From contig JAHQIW010005573.1 of NCBI GenBank assembly GCA_019055375.1, forward strand, positions 62,001 through 126,000: a stretch of 64,000 bases of DNA. The letters run 5' to 3'. Below the pieces are notes generated by a model that saw nothing but the letters and a program-made list of their open reading frames with translations, had not been told where the DNA came from and did no database searches. Shown here piece by piece: positions 11,886 to 22,690 of this stretch. The number at the start of each line of letters is the position of its first letter. Position 1 is the stretch's first letter. Position numbers and translations under genes: made by a program. Source of the stretch: Parelaphostrongylus tenuis (Eukaryota > Nematoda > Chromadorea > Rhabditida > Metastrongylidae).

Positions 11886-12650
11886 TCTTTGGACCAAAAC
11901 ACGGTGTTACATTAAACTTTATTTGTCAGCCGACATTTCGGCAGTTCGCCTTCTTTAGACTTCGAAAGGTCAAATTGTCTGTAATCCAATTAGTGAAATT
12001 ACCTCCATCACTCCTTTAGAAAAAATCACCAGACTTAGATTTCGATCGCATCAAGCACAAAATCAAGTCTCAATATAATCACCGCTTTTTATATGCGTTC
12101 CACTGAATAATTCAAGTGGAGATTACCGGACGAACATCACATAGGCTCGTAATGCATCCTACCCATCAAAAACAACAGTCTTATATACAGACTCAAATCA
12201 CGAGTGATAACGAGGCGTTCCTCCCTGCGGTTTATAGCTCGATTGGTGGTGTTAATCAGATGTGCTTGCAAAATTTTTCGCGCCGGTGTTTTTGTTTCTG
12301 CGCAAAAATGGTGACTTCGATTTCAAACCAACTCCTTCGTGCTTCTATGCTCTATGCGTCCCTAGCGGGGTGTTCCGTCTATTAAGACGCTTATCAGTTA
12401 GGTGTTCTCTTATGCGGGCATAGAGCGGCCTACCCTTTTCGCCAATATATTTATTGCTACACGCTTTGAAAGAGATTAGGTAGACTGTACCTAAGCTGAT
12501 GCAATCACCGTCTCTGCCGTTAGGGCACATTTTACAATCTTTTATTATACACAGACGGTCATGTAAGCGATTTCGAACTAGTTGGCGTCTCAAAGAATTA
12601 GGTGGTATTCCAATAATAGCCACCGATAAAAGCCTAATTGATATTGATTT
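11885..12650 (-). mobile_element. PLE 3' fragment with GIY-YIG endonuclease remnant
   Basis: A minus-strand frame at 12623-12345 reads RRQLVRNRLHDRLCI, CKMCPNGRDGDCIS, VYLISFKAC, KYIGEKGRPLYARIREH and TPLGTHRA: the zinc-binding and GIY-YIG parts of a PLE endonuclease. The 3' part (12345-11885) aligns with the end of the 14-17 kb element, including a decayed hammerhead near 11927-11963 (CTAAAGA in place of CTGAAGA). No RT remains. It sits exactly where copy 1 lacks the 3.1 kb holding Srt exons 2-5. Confidence 0.85.
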
Positions 12651-13105
12651 TGACTTATACGTTCAGATACTAAGAAAGAAGATATTTGAAAACAGCATTA
12701 CTTGATTCTATAGTAAAAAATGATGTTTGAAAATGCTGTAGGAATTTAGAAAAGATCTCTCCATCCTTATAGCTTTTGAATAAAAAAAACTTTGTTGGGC
12801 ATGAACTATGAAGTCATATATTAATTTGTACCAAAAATGGATGACTTTTTGGTTTTCCACCAATCTCGTAATATTTTCTCAGCAGATATCTCAGTATTTA
12901 TGGTTCTCTACTGCCACAAAAGTCACTGTTGTTCTAGTAGTTGCATTTGTGAGTAAGGAAATCTGACTGAGCTATTAGCGTGATGGTAATTTGAAGCCAT
13001 CAATCTTCGCGCACAACTCAAGTCAGCAACCTAATCTACATTGCAGGATAACAAGTCTATGAATAATCCACTACTGGGATAAGTGGAGCTGGGCCACCTG
13101 AGAAT

Positions 13106-14133
13106 GTAACTACTTTTTCCAGAATTTCGTGTGGCATCCACGAAGATATTCGGCACCCTCGCTATTCCTTTCTTTCAGCCATGTTTCAATTCTACCGGTG
13201 TTGTGAGCGATCTCCCGTCAACAGTTATACTCTGATTAGCTCAAGCTGGCATTTTCAAACGACTTAAGCTGAGACTGCATTAAGTGTTACACTATTTCGA
13301 CTCTTAAATAGGTTGAAGATATTGTCAATCCGATTTTGGTCATGGTCTCTTATTAACTAAGTCCAATTAAGATTTGTCCTTCGAAGTTGAATCCCACTGA
13401 CGGATTATTGCTGAGTTTCACCGATCACGGTCATAACAGGGTTCATAGAAAAGCAGAGAAAGGACCTCGGTTCTGGAATGCGAAGTGTGCGAGAAGTACG
13501 TGCAGTGGTATAGGCTGGAAGAGAGTGGAAGCAAGGGCCATGACTTGGGTTAGTATATAGCACATGAATCTTGCCAAGAAGACTTTCCTCTCGAGTTCTA
13601 AGTGATCTGCTGATATATGCTGAAATTCAGCATTCTTGTGGGCTTTTACACATCGTACCCTGCTATTAAAGTGTGTAACATCATATAAAAATGTACCGGA
13701 GGCAACTGACATGGCTATTCGTACTAATAGCACTCGTGGTTAATGAAAGAAATAGTTGGTAAAAGACACATGTTGAACACACTGGAAAATAGGAGCTATT
13801 CTGAAGATATGTGCTTTTTTGTAGCAAATAAAGGATGAAGTGTTTTTACTCCGATAGTTTTCAAGAAAATTAAGTCTCTGCACATGGAACTTAGGGTAGC
13901 GTTTGACTTAAGCTGAAAGCTTCTTTTGGAATTTAGCCAATGCACAAGGTCGGTAAATTAGAACCTCTCTGAGCGAACGTTTTGACGTCTTCGTCTGCTT
14001 CAGAGTTGATTATTCAAGTTGATTGTTTACAGTCGCTCCTCCTCGTTTAGAATATTGTTGGGCTGGAAACTTTAATGACTAAATATTCCCATTTCTGTGC
14101 CATAAAAATCTCAGGTTTGCTTTATTTATAAGT
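13106..14133. other. No recognised feature
   Basis: AT-rich single-copy-looking DNA between the end of the duplication and the PLE. A 96-codon minus-strand open frame (13733-13443) shows no family I recognise. Confidence 0.5.
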
Positions 14134-14197
14134 CAGTATGATTCTTGATTTTCTTCTTTAAGCAGAACACGAGGTGTTACATCAAACTTTTTTCGAT

Positions 14198-14232
14198 AGC
14201 TGACGTTTCGGCAGTTCGCCTTCTTCAGAGCC
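14198..14232 (-). ncRNA. Hammerhead-ribozyme-like motif in PLE arm
   Basis: Mirror copy of 17716-17750 on the minus strand: GGCT/AGCT stem I, core CTGAAGA (14228-14222), GGC/GCC stem II, GAAA, then the self-complementary ACGT that places GTC at the cleavage site. It is identical in core to the other arm. Confidence 0.65.
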
Positions 14233-14435
14233 TGGAAAGGTCAAAATGTTTGCAATACAATCAGTCAAACACCTCCATTACTTCTTTAGAGAAAATCACC
14301 AGACCTAGATTTCAATCGCATCAAGCAAAAATCAACACTCAACATACTCACCGCTTTTTATATGTGTTCCACTGGATGATCCAAGTGGAGATCACCGGCA
14401 AGAGAGACACATAGGCTCGTAATGCACCCTACCCA

Positions 14436-15490
14436 TCAAAACAACAGTCTTATATACTGGCTCATATCACGAGTGTTTACAAGGCATTCCTCCCTGCGGT
14501 TTATGGTTGGATTGGTCGTATTAATCCAAAATGCTTCCAAGATCTTTCGCGCTGATGTTTTTTGCTCCTGCGCAAGGATGGTGACTTCGATTTCAAAATC
14601 AACTCCGTCGTGCTTCTGTGCTCTATGCGTCCCTAGCGGGGTGTTTCGTCTATTAAGACGCTTGTCAGCTAGGTGTTCTTCTATGCGTGCATAGAGCGGC
14701 CTACCCGTTTCGCCTATATATTTATCACTACACGCTTTGCAAGAGATTAGGTAGACTGTACCTACGCTCATGCAATCACCGCCTCTGCCGTTAGGACATA
14801 TTTTACAATCTTTCGTTATGCAGAAACGGTCATATAAGCGGTTTCGAACTAATTGGCGTTTTAGAGTATTCGGCGGTATTTCTATAATGGCCACCGATTG
14901 CTCTAAACCCGCTCTTTTCAAACATCGTTTTATAGCTGTACTAATCTCATTTGAATAGAACGGGATGATAAACGGGACTTTGCTTTCATTCAAGTTTTCG
15001 TTCGGAGGCGCATCACTTCCTCTAAACCTAAGCCGAGGGGTTACAAATTCGTATCCATTATAAATGGCTATTTCCCGAGCCAGTTTCACGGATTCTACTC
15101 TCTGCTCCTCCCCGGTACATACATTGGCTGCTGTTTAAAACATGTTTTTTACTAGCGCCTTTTTCGTATGTGAGGGATGAGATGAGACATAGTGAACCAG
15201 GATATTCTTATTACTTGGCTTTCGGTACCACTTTCGTTGTAGCCGCTCTCAGTTAAGTTTATTTGCACGTTCAAAAATAGGAGCCAATCGTCTTTTGGTA
15301 ACTCACGGGTGAATTTTATATACTCTGACTGTTCATTCAACAATCTAAGACAATTATCTAGCTCCTTTTGAGTGGAACAGATGACCAAACAATCATCTAT
15401 ATACCTACAGTGGAGTAATGGCCTGAAATCCATTACTGGTGCTTCCACTTTAGACATAAAGGCAATGGCCAGGTTAGGATCGCATAACAT
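14436..15490 (-). pseudogene. PLE RT C-terminal piece and GIY-YIG endonuclease (inverted arm)
   Basis: Two minus-strand frames. 15490-15152 starts abruptly at the arm junction and carries AIAFMSKVEAP, the catalytic YIDD in CRYIDDCLVICST and the thumb region up to HIRKRR. 15089-14436 (217 residues) is an intact endonuclease domain. It has CITKDCKICPNG and CKAC cysteines of the PLE-type zinc-binding segment, the GIY-YIG pair VYLI...KYIGET, the conserved Arg in RPLYARIEEH, then RRNTPLGTHRAQKH and a C-terminal WINTTNP block. The frame shifts between RT and endonuclease (near 15210-15160), and the N-terminal half of RT is absent by truncation. It cannot encode a complete protein, although the endonuclease part alone is undamaged. 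Confidence 0.88.
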
Positions 15491-17512
15491 GACTTTGAGA
15501 AGCCATACGGATACCGCTAATGAAGATCAAGCGAGTCACATTAGGGCAAGTAATGCATCAAGAAATTCAAGGGTCACGGTGCTAGGAGGCATAACTCTCC
15601 CTGATGGTGCGCGCTCGCTATTAGAATTAGGTCCAAGCTTTTCACCATCTCAACCCATTTCTAAAGTGTCCTTGCGTAAGGTTGCATGTGGCTTACATGA
15701 TTTGCAAGATCAACTCCGTAAAGAGGCCAGATTTGAAGAGACTAATAGGATTGAACAGCAAGTAGAGGCATTAATACCACCATTTCCTCAGCCGTTCTAT
15801 AGACAACAAGACCCCCAACGAGGAGGTAGATAGAAAATTCCGGAAATTTGCGGACGAAACTTTTAGAACCCTCACTCACTATAGCAGAAAAGATATCAAT
15901 CGAACCTCACCGAACTACAAAAACGTGGCATGAAAGAGGTTCGAGAGTTGATAAGCGAAGGTAGGATAAGGCTATCAGTTAGTGATAAGGGTGGAGAATT
16001 TGTTGTGATTCCTCGACAGTTAGAAACACATAAGTTAGTACCTACTGATGATCTGATGTCTAATGATCCATCTATATTCAAAGTTAGACCTATCACCAGT
16101 TGTGTAGGCGGACCGACGGATAGGATAGCATGGTTCTTGACTTTATTAACATCCCAGTTGCTAGGACACATTCCAGCCCATCTGACGAACACTCAGATGT
16201 TTCTGGATCGTCTACGTAACGCGAACTCGAACAACGCGTACGTAATGGAGTCATTCAACGTCACTGCTTTATATACCAACGTGTCGAATGACTTCGCATT
16301 GTAAGCCACACATGAGCTTCTTATACAACACCAGGGAGATGTAAACATGTATGGCTTGACGACTGAGCAGTTAATGATCCTACTAAAAGAGTGCCTGAAC
16401 TGCTCAGTCTTCAGATGGTCCGGGAATTATTATGCTCAAACCAGAAGGCTGGCAATGGGACAGCGACTGGCACCTACCTGGCCATTGCCTTTATGTCTAA
16501 AGTGGAAGCACCAGTAATGGATCTCCGGCCATTACTCTACTGTAGGTATATAGATGATTGTTTGGTTATCTGTTCCACTCAAAAGGAGCTAGATAATTGT
16601 TTTAGATTGTTGAATGAACAGTCAGAGTATATAAAATTCACCCGTGAGTTACCAAAAGACGATTGGCTCCTATTTTTGAACGTGCAAATAAACTTAACTG
16701 AGAGCGGCTACCGAAAGTGGTACCGAAAGCCAAGTAATAAGAATATCCTGGTTCACTATGTCTCATCTCATCCCTCACATACGAAAAGGCGCTAGTAAAA
16801 AACATGTTTTCGAACAGCAGCCAATGTATGTACCGGGGAGGAGCAGAGAGTAGAATCCGTGAAACTGGCTCGGGAAATAGCCATTTATAATGGATACGAA
16901 TTTGTAACCCCTCGGCTTAGGTTTAGAGGAAATGATGCGCCTCCGAACGAAAACTTGAATGAAAGCAAAGTCCCGTTTATCATCCCGTTCTATTCAAATG
17001 AGATTAGTACAGCTATAAAACGATGTTTGAAAAGAGCGGGTTTAGAGCAATCGGTGGCCATTATAGAAATACCGCCGAATACTCTAAAACGCCAATTAGT
17101 TCGAAACCGCTTATATGACCGTTTCTGCATAACGAAAGATTGTAAAATATGTCCTAACGGCAGAGGCGGTGATTGCATGAGCGTAGGTACAGTCTACCTA
17201 ATCTCTTGCAAAGCGTGTAGTGATAAATATATAGGCGAAACGGGTAGGCCGCTCTATGCAAGCATAGAAGAACACCTAGCTGACAAGCGTCTTAATAGAC
17301 GAAACACCCCGCTAGGGACGCATAGAGCACAGAAGCACGACGGAAGTGATTTTGAAATCGAAGTCACCATCCTTGCGCAGGAGCAAAAAACATCAGCGCG
17401 AAAGATCTTGGAAGCATTTTGGATTAATACGACCAATCCAACCATAAACCGCAGGGAGGAATGCCTTGTAAACACTCGTGATATGAGCCAGTATATAAGA
17501 CTGTTGTTTTGA
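15482..17512 (+). pseudogene. PLE reverse transcriptase-endonuclease, nearly full length
   Basis: Order of parts: an N-terminal region (15482-15833, with LGGITLPDGARSLLELGPSF); the start of RT (15930-16304: RIRLSVSDKGGEFVVIP, then NVTALYTNV); central and catalytic RT (to 16795, CRYIDDCLVICST); and the GIY-YIG endonuclease (16859-17512, 217 residues). Breaks seen: TAA at 16302-16304 where related copies continue with a polar residue, a 1-base loss near 16475 at the GQRLAP-LAIAFM junction, and a shift near 16790 after HPSHTKRR. There is also a missense change in the endonuclease: the conserved Arg of LYARIEEH is Ser here. Intact proteins of this family reverse-transcribe element RNA at a nicked target. 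This copy is inactive but young. Confidence 0.9.
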
Positions 17513-17715
17513 TGGGTAGGGTGCATTACGAGCCTATGTGTCTCTCTTTCCGGTGATCTCCACTTGGATCATTCAGTGGAACACATATAAAAAGCGGTGG
17601 GTATGTTGAGTGTTGATTTTTGCTTGATGCGATTGAAATCTAGGTCTGGTGTTTTTCTCTAAAGAAGTAATGGAGGTGTTTGACTGATTGTATTGCAAAC
17701 ATTTTGACCTTTCCA

Positions 17716-17750
17716 GGCTCTGAAGAAGGCGAACTGCCGAAACGTCAGCT
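17716..17750 (+). ncRNA. Hammerhead-ribozyme-like motif in PLE 3' region
   Basis: Core CTGAAGA at 17720-17726, GAAA at 17739-17742, and GTC at 17744-17746 as the expected cleavage triplet. Stem I is GGCT/AGCT (four pairs, one wobble). Stem II is GGC-GAACT-GCC with one extra A next to the core. Stem III is only the self-complementary ACGT, which suggests a dimer-type minimal hammerhead. Hammerheads in PLE terminal repeats are known; whether this one, with the bulged A, still cleaves is unknown. Confidence 0.68.
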
Positions 17751-17814
17751 ATCGATTAAAGTTTAATGTAACACCTCGTGTTCTGCTCAAAGAAGAAAAT
17801 CAAGAATCATACTG

Positions 17815-18990
17815 AAGCATGCCGAGGTTAATAGACTGTCGGTCTTGGGAATTTATAAAGTCAGTGATAAAAATTTTACCTATTACGGCAGTAAGCATGA
17901 AATGAAGTAGAGAGCTCTTCAATTCTTCGACAAAAGCATTTATACATTGGTTGAGAAGGATAATAGTCGAAAGATTTCCCTCTCATCCTGTGTTCTTATC
18001 TTGTGCATTGATTCGCTTCTGTAGGCTAAATAAACGCAAAAGATTTTTTCGTGATAAATCCGTTGAAATGTAACGAGGGTACAAGAATGATATGAGCTGT
18101 TTCTTCTTATGTTGATTTGGGTCAAGTTGTTCGGTAACACAACTCGAACAGTCCTACAGAATTTGAAATTTTTCTCTACGATCCAATTTACTGATGTACG
18201 AGAACAGTCGTGCAATGCATTGAAAGCAGTATAAGGTCTTCGACACTTCATAAATTCTCACTTACTTAAGCGCTCAGTGATAATGAAAAAAGTGCTTGCT
18301 TTTTCGGTTCTAGATGAGTTGCGACTGTTAATTTTTTCTGCCGTTGTTTTCATTCATACTATTCAAAGCTGGTTTCAAAGAGTCAAAACTTTTGTCTACC
18401 CTTTTTTACGGCAGGGTACAGTGCGAGATACAGCCACTAGTATGCTGAAGTATAGAAAAGTCGAGAAACTCTGTTGAGCTTCCCAGGAATCCGCCTTTGC
18501 CACTGTTGATGTGGTCGAGGGAAAGTGAATTCTAAGGAAGGGTGATGGAGAGTACTTCAAGTGTGTGTGGTTATAACGGAGACTTAAGCTTGCCATCAAA
18601 TTTACTAAATCTGACTGTCTCAATTGCTTAGCTGTTTGGGAGAGACAAACTATCTCCAAAACAAGGGAAAAATATCCAAGTAAACAGAATGTCACAATCA
18701 CACTGTTCTATAAAAGAATAAAAGGATTTTTCCTTCATTGTAAGGATATCGAAGATTTCGAAGAAAAATTGGCTGTCTATTCAAGAAAATCTACCCAGAG
18801 TTCAAGGGCAAAATTATATTGACAATCTACGAAAGTAGTCACGGTTTCACGAATAGTTTCAATTTCTCTATCATTTGTCCTTAATTTTTATCAGCATTTT
18901 TGTGCTTTCTATCTCTCATTTCTATTTGGTTCAATCTCTTTTCTTTCTGCTTTCTGGATTATTTCCGTTCTTTCTCATTTATTATGAAAA
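17815..18990. other. No recognised feature
   Basis: Short open frames on both strands (for example 18251-17940, 18701-18396) show no recognisable domain. Its high-coordinate end leads into the Srt relic segment. Confidence 0.45.
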
Positions 18991-19013
18991 AGACGTTCCG
19001 TATCACTTGTTAC

Positions 19014-19095
19014 TTAGAGTATTCATTATTTAATAGCAAGACAGACGAACGTTGTGGTTTCGAATCATGACACTCAACAGAATAAATTAGACTAC
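19014..19095 (-). pseudogene. Srt-class chemoreceptor exon 3 relic
   Basis: This aligns base for base with exon 3 of the two other Srt loci (56709-56790 and 31935-32016). It keeps the preceding TTTCAG acceptor and the phrase LSVMIRN...RLSCY of the end of TM1 and first intracellular loop. Two in-frame stop codons, near the start and after SCY, kill it. No further exons were found nearby. Flanking pieces at 20480-20760 and 21355-21430 match intron 2 of the 24-39 kb gene, so it is a partial old duplicate of that locus. Confidence 0.75.
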
Positions 19096-19269
19096 CTGAA
19101 ATTATCAGAATCATAAGTTCATCATGAAAGCAGATTTAAATAGGCTATAACTCAATGACAAAGAATTCTCTTCCAAGAAAAATTTCTGAGAGTGATGAAC
19201 CCTTTTATTTTCCTTTTTTTTGGTTCTCTGCGCCTTTTCTACTGTTTTCATAATGTGCAAAATCTTGCA

Positions 19270-19720
19270 TTATACCGTTCGTTTCGAGTGTATTGTTAAG
19301 AACACGCTCAAATTTCAATGTACGTGATAATTATTTCTTGAGCTCCTACATGTGGTCTGATATGAGCACTTATAGAGCTTACTGCACATGTTTCAGCCTT
19401 GGCAGCTTCGTTAGTTAGGCAGTATCCTCATCTTATCAATCCTATCGGGGGCCCCTACATTCTGTAGAGAGTAGGCGACGACAAACCATTTACACGTACA
19501 GCCAAGTGAAATAAATAACTAGATCGGCAGTATTTTACAGTTGATTTTTCTTGGCTTGACGGTACGTGTAAATAGTACGTCTGCTCCTTCTCTATGTAAA
19601 GGGTTGGGGTTCCCTGAGAGCATTGGTTGAGACGAGGGGTCCTGCCTAAGAGACGAAGCTGCCAAGGCCGAAATACGTGTATTTGGAAGTTCCCATGACA
19701 GACCAGTGTAAGGCGCAAAA
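19270..19720. repeat. HR1 foldback repeat, degenerate
   Basis: Inverted arms (about 19296-19510 and 19550-19710) share the HR1 phrases aagaacacgctcaaatttca and gtacgtctgc. Hammerhead counterparts exist on both strands but are mutated: CTAACGA on the minus strand near 19400, GAGACGA on the plus strand near 19660. Confidence 0.65.
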
Positions 19721-19967
19721 AATATTGATGACGTATGTCCAAAATCTTGCACTTCTTCCTTTCCCACTTTCTATAGCCTTCCGATATTGATGAAAGTTCT
19801 GTCATTTTGTGAGTGAGATTGCCTAATACGAGAGCATCTCTTCTTGCTTACAATTTCTTCAGGGACTGATGTAGATTACCCTGAAATTACGGTATAACTA
19901 GACGAAGGCATACCCACATGTTCATAGCAGGCAGTTATCACCCTTGTGAATCGCAGGAATCTTCGTG

Positions 19968-20165
19968 TACGTACTTACGTATGTATGTATGTATGCATGT
20001 AATATTGTGTATGTATGTACGTATATGTAGTATGTATGTATGTATGTGTGTACGTATGTATGTATGTGTGTATGTATGTGTGTATTTATGTGACTTTCCG
20101 TGCATTTTTGTGCATATTTGTGCGCGTCTATGATGTAGGTGTGCATGTTGTGTGTGTGTTATTGT
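19968..20165 (+). repeat. Microsatellite, (TATG/TGTA)n
   Basis: An imperfect tetranucleotide tract of tatg units interrupted by tgtg and tacg variants. Open frames across it are rich in Tyr, Val, Cys and Met or in His, Thr and Ile; they are artefacts. Confidence 0.9.
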
Positions 20166-20479
20166 ACGTTACCACTGGTTTCTGTTTACCTAGGTCTTTT
20201 TTGCATCTTTCACTTATATCAACTCCACGTTTCATTGATTGCTAACATTCTCACTCCACTTCCGTTGTTTTGGGATCATCTTTCCATTACGTTGTCGCCT
20301 TGCTGCTTGATCTACATGTTACTGATGATGATGATGACGATTCTACTCGGGATGGTCGAAAAATCTGGACTATGTAATCCAAGCAAATGTTAAATGCATC
20401 AAGCAGGCTTCTAATCAGACCAGTTTGAGATTTAGTCGTATGCCCTTATCATTTTCATCGTCGTCAGTCGTAAATAAAG

Positions 20480-20760
20480 CCTATCTGATGACCACTTTAT
20501 ATGTGACATATGATATTCACTTCCTCCATAACCCTATTGTTTCTCATGAGCTTTGTCACTTTGAACTTTTATCTTTGGTCTTATTCCATTAGCTCTCCCG
20601 TTGAGCTCATCAGTTGTCCTTCCGAAGGGCGATAGTACAGTAGCCTAAACAAAGGAACAATCAGAATTTTCTCCTAATGCGGATGCTTCCTTTATTGTCA
20701 ATTGAGGAACTCCGTTATCCATATCACCAGTAAAAAAGGTCAGCGAAATGTATTTTAGTC
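20480..20760. repeat. Diverged duplicate of 33260-33590
   Basis: Shared order of phrases such as ctccataac..tattgtttc, tagctctcc..tgagct and ttatccatatca. Together with 21355-21430 (matching 35340-35410) it marks an old duplicate of intron 2 of the Srt locus at 24-39 kb. Confidence 0.6.
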
Positions 20761-21479
20761 GATACTCTTCTCTCAAGAATGATACTGTGGTCAAAGAAAA
20801 GCTGTTGACTGGAATTTTCTATTCGGAAGCGATCGTTTAGTATGCCGAAAAATAGTAATGAAGTGGCATTCATTCTGAACACTAAAAACTTTTGTACAGC
20901 TGACATTTATGAGGCCGCAGACAGAAAGCACCCTCGACATATTTATATGACTGTTCGTGATTATTAGATGCTTCATGCACATAGATTCATTTCGTAAGCA
21001 CGTTTGCTTCCTTTGTCAAGGTTTCATTCGAAGATTCGAACCACATTTATTTTCTTGAAGAGCTTTTATAGTACTTTAGACACGAAAATCACAATACTAC
21101 AGCTGTAGATATACTTTCAATTTTACTTCCTGGACAAATAGAATTTTTTCTGCATTATATGACAAACACATTAAATCTTCTAATTCTTTTCACCTCAATG
21201 AAAAGTGGCAGGGCCAACTGAATGGTCTTTGAAATCAATGGTCTTGCGTGTGATGAAGAACATATAATTAGTTAGCCATATATAATCAAAACATCAAAGT
21301 TGATTTTCTAATTTAATACGTTATTGAATCCACAGCCTTAAGTTTGACATGTCGGTCATACTCATCTTGATCACAAGCAGTCGTCAAGCGGTGGTATTTC
21401 GATGTCGGTTGCTACTTTGATTTCCTTATTCAGCAAGTACGAAGTTGTTCATTTGAATATTTATACGGTACAGACTAAC

Positions 21480-21945
21480 AGTACAATGAACTTGATCATG
21501 ATAGCCGACATTTCGGGCTTTTTCGCCCTCTTAAGAGCCTGAAGGAGTGGAATTGATATGCAAAACACTCAGACAAGCTCTTTCATAACCAGAGCAGAAC
21601 AGTTTACGTACCTCTTTGTTTCATGGTCTGTGAGATGTTATCTGGACCAACCGCTAAAGGTCTTGTATGGACAAGGACTGTGCGTGAGGGGCGTGGTCCC
21701 ATGACCCAGGTTAGAAGAATGATCTGAGGTATGGCCCCAAGTCACGTGTTATGACGAGGTATTCGTCTTTGCGGCTCATCTTGGGGCTTCTGTCGTGGAT
21801 CCAAAACGCTTTGAGTGTTTTTCGCGCTGAGGTCTTTTGTTCTCGAACGAGGATAGTGACTTTGACCCCAAAACCATCCTTGTTGTGTATCCGTATATTG
21901 GATGCTCCCAACGAAATTTTCATGACCACTCGTAACATGCAAGTA
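21480..21945 (-). mobile_element. PLE 3' fragment
   Basis: A minus-strand frame (21938-21711) reads VKVTILVREQKTSARKTLKA, then a WIHDRSP block and a C-terminal ITRD: the end of a PLE endonuclease. Below it the 3' region carries a hammerhead counterpart at about 21503-21540, with a good GGGC/GCCC stem II, GAAA and GTC, but CTTAAGA in the core. The layout of its 3' part is closest to the 630-3172 copy, so it belongs to the older PLE lineage of this window. Confidence 0.8.
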
Positions 21946-22690
21946 AGAGAAGAGGTCAGAGAGCTTTTATGCTTGCTCCATCGAAACTATTTCTGTAGGA
22001 CATTCTCACGTGGATACTCATAGAAGTCTTCATCTTACTTTATATAACAGAGCCCATTTTCCATTTTTTTGGTTATAGTATAACGATTGCAAATAAATAA
22101 AAGCTGACCAAGCTCAGAAATTAGATTGAGTTTAAAGAATGATGATGTTCGCGAGCTACAAACTATCCTTGAAACTTTTCCATCTACATATAAATGCAGA
22201 TGGTTGACTTCAGCAGCATACATACCCGTGCATTGTGTAGTAATCGTCCTATGACGCTTGAGTTCGCTCCTAGTTTACTTCAGAGCTCTTCTCGTCTTAT
22301 ACAATCTGATTATCGCTGCATAAGTGTTCCCTGCTTCGTTGTCGAGGTACCTCTTTCTGAATCTCGAAGATGAGATGGGTTCCCAAAATCTAAGCTAATC
22401 GTTTCGGCAAAAACGACATATGTGGTCAAATTTCCAAATTAACTGCTGAGTCGTATTTAGGCTGGTAAGCGAAGCTTTCATGCAATCAAAACATCAACTG
22501 AGCAACGAGTTTCAAGTATACTAGGTGGTTAGCGCCCCAACTGGATTCTGGAAGCTGTAGCTCTTCTGCTCACCTGTATTATTTCCACCTTTATCTGGTT
22601 ATGTTGCTAATTAAATTCTTCAATCACATTTATAGGGTAGCTTTCGTAATCAGAAAATACAGTTCTACTTGCTAACCTCAGCCCTGCGCG
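21946..22690. other. No recognised feature
   Basis: Short frames only; no repeat that I could match elsewhere in the window. Confidence 0.4.

Larger units (their letters stand above)
1..13105. repeat. Segmental duplication, copy 1
   Basis: This block is collinear and in the same orientation with about 44810-58552. Matching landmarks include the repeat at 1-345 (44820-45150), the GC-rich patch at 5100-5150 (48110-48160), Srt exons 6-8, a mariner relic (8461-9440 and 51450-52445), a SINE (9841-10138 and 52850-53150) and a foldback repeat (10640-11885 and 53800-55270). The left edge lies outside the window. The right edge is near 13105, just before the position that would hold Srt exon 1. Copy 1 differs by a 2.5-kb PLE/SINE insertion at 630-3172 and by replacement of about 3.1 kb (55100-58190 in copy 2) with PLE sequence. 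Stretches without a named element (5000-6250, 6920-8040, 9445-9840, 10140-10640) are unique-looking DNA shared with copy 2, with no gene I recognise. Confidence 0.88.
14134..17814 (+). mobile_element. Penelope-like element with inverted 5' arm, near full length
   Basis: A 3.68-kb element with two arms of about 1.34 kb in inverted orientation (14134-15478 and 16473-17814) around a 1-kb centre (15479-16472). The plus-strand copy is the long one: N-terminal region, RT, endonuclease, then a 3' region with a hammerhead motif. The minus-strand arm is a 5'-truncated copy starting within RT motif region LAIAFMSKVEAP. A partial inverted copy upstream of a full copy is a known architecture of PLEs. The two 217-residue endonuclease frames differ at only three residues, so insertion was recent. 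A possible target duplication, atttataagtcagt (14124-14137) against atttataaagtcagt (17851-17865), is uncertain because about 37 bp separate it from the right end. Confidence 0.9.

Noticed and set aside
13443..13733. 96-codon minus-strand frame just outside the duplication
   Set aside because: Considered as a receptor exon, but none of the Srt landmarks fit.
14770..14958. Open frame antisense to the PLE endonuclease (and its twin at 17178-16990)
   Set aside because: Shadow of the real endonuclease frame on the other strand.
19918..20393. Several overlapping open frames rich in Tyr/Val/Cys or His/Thr/Ile
   Set aside because: They are translations of the tatg microsatellite.
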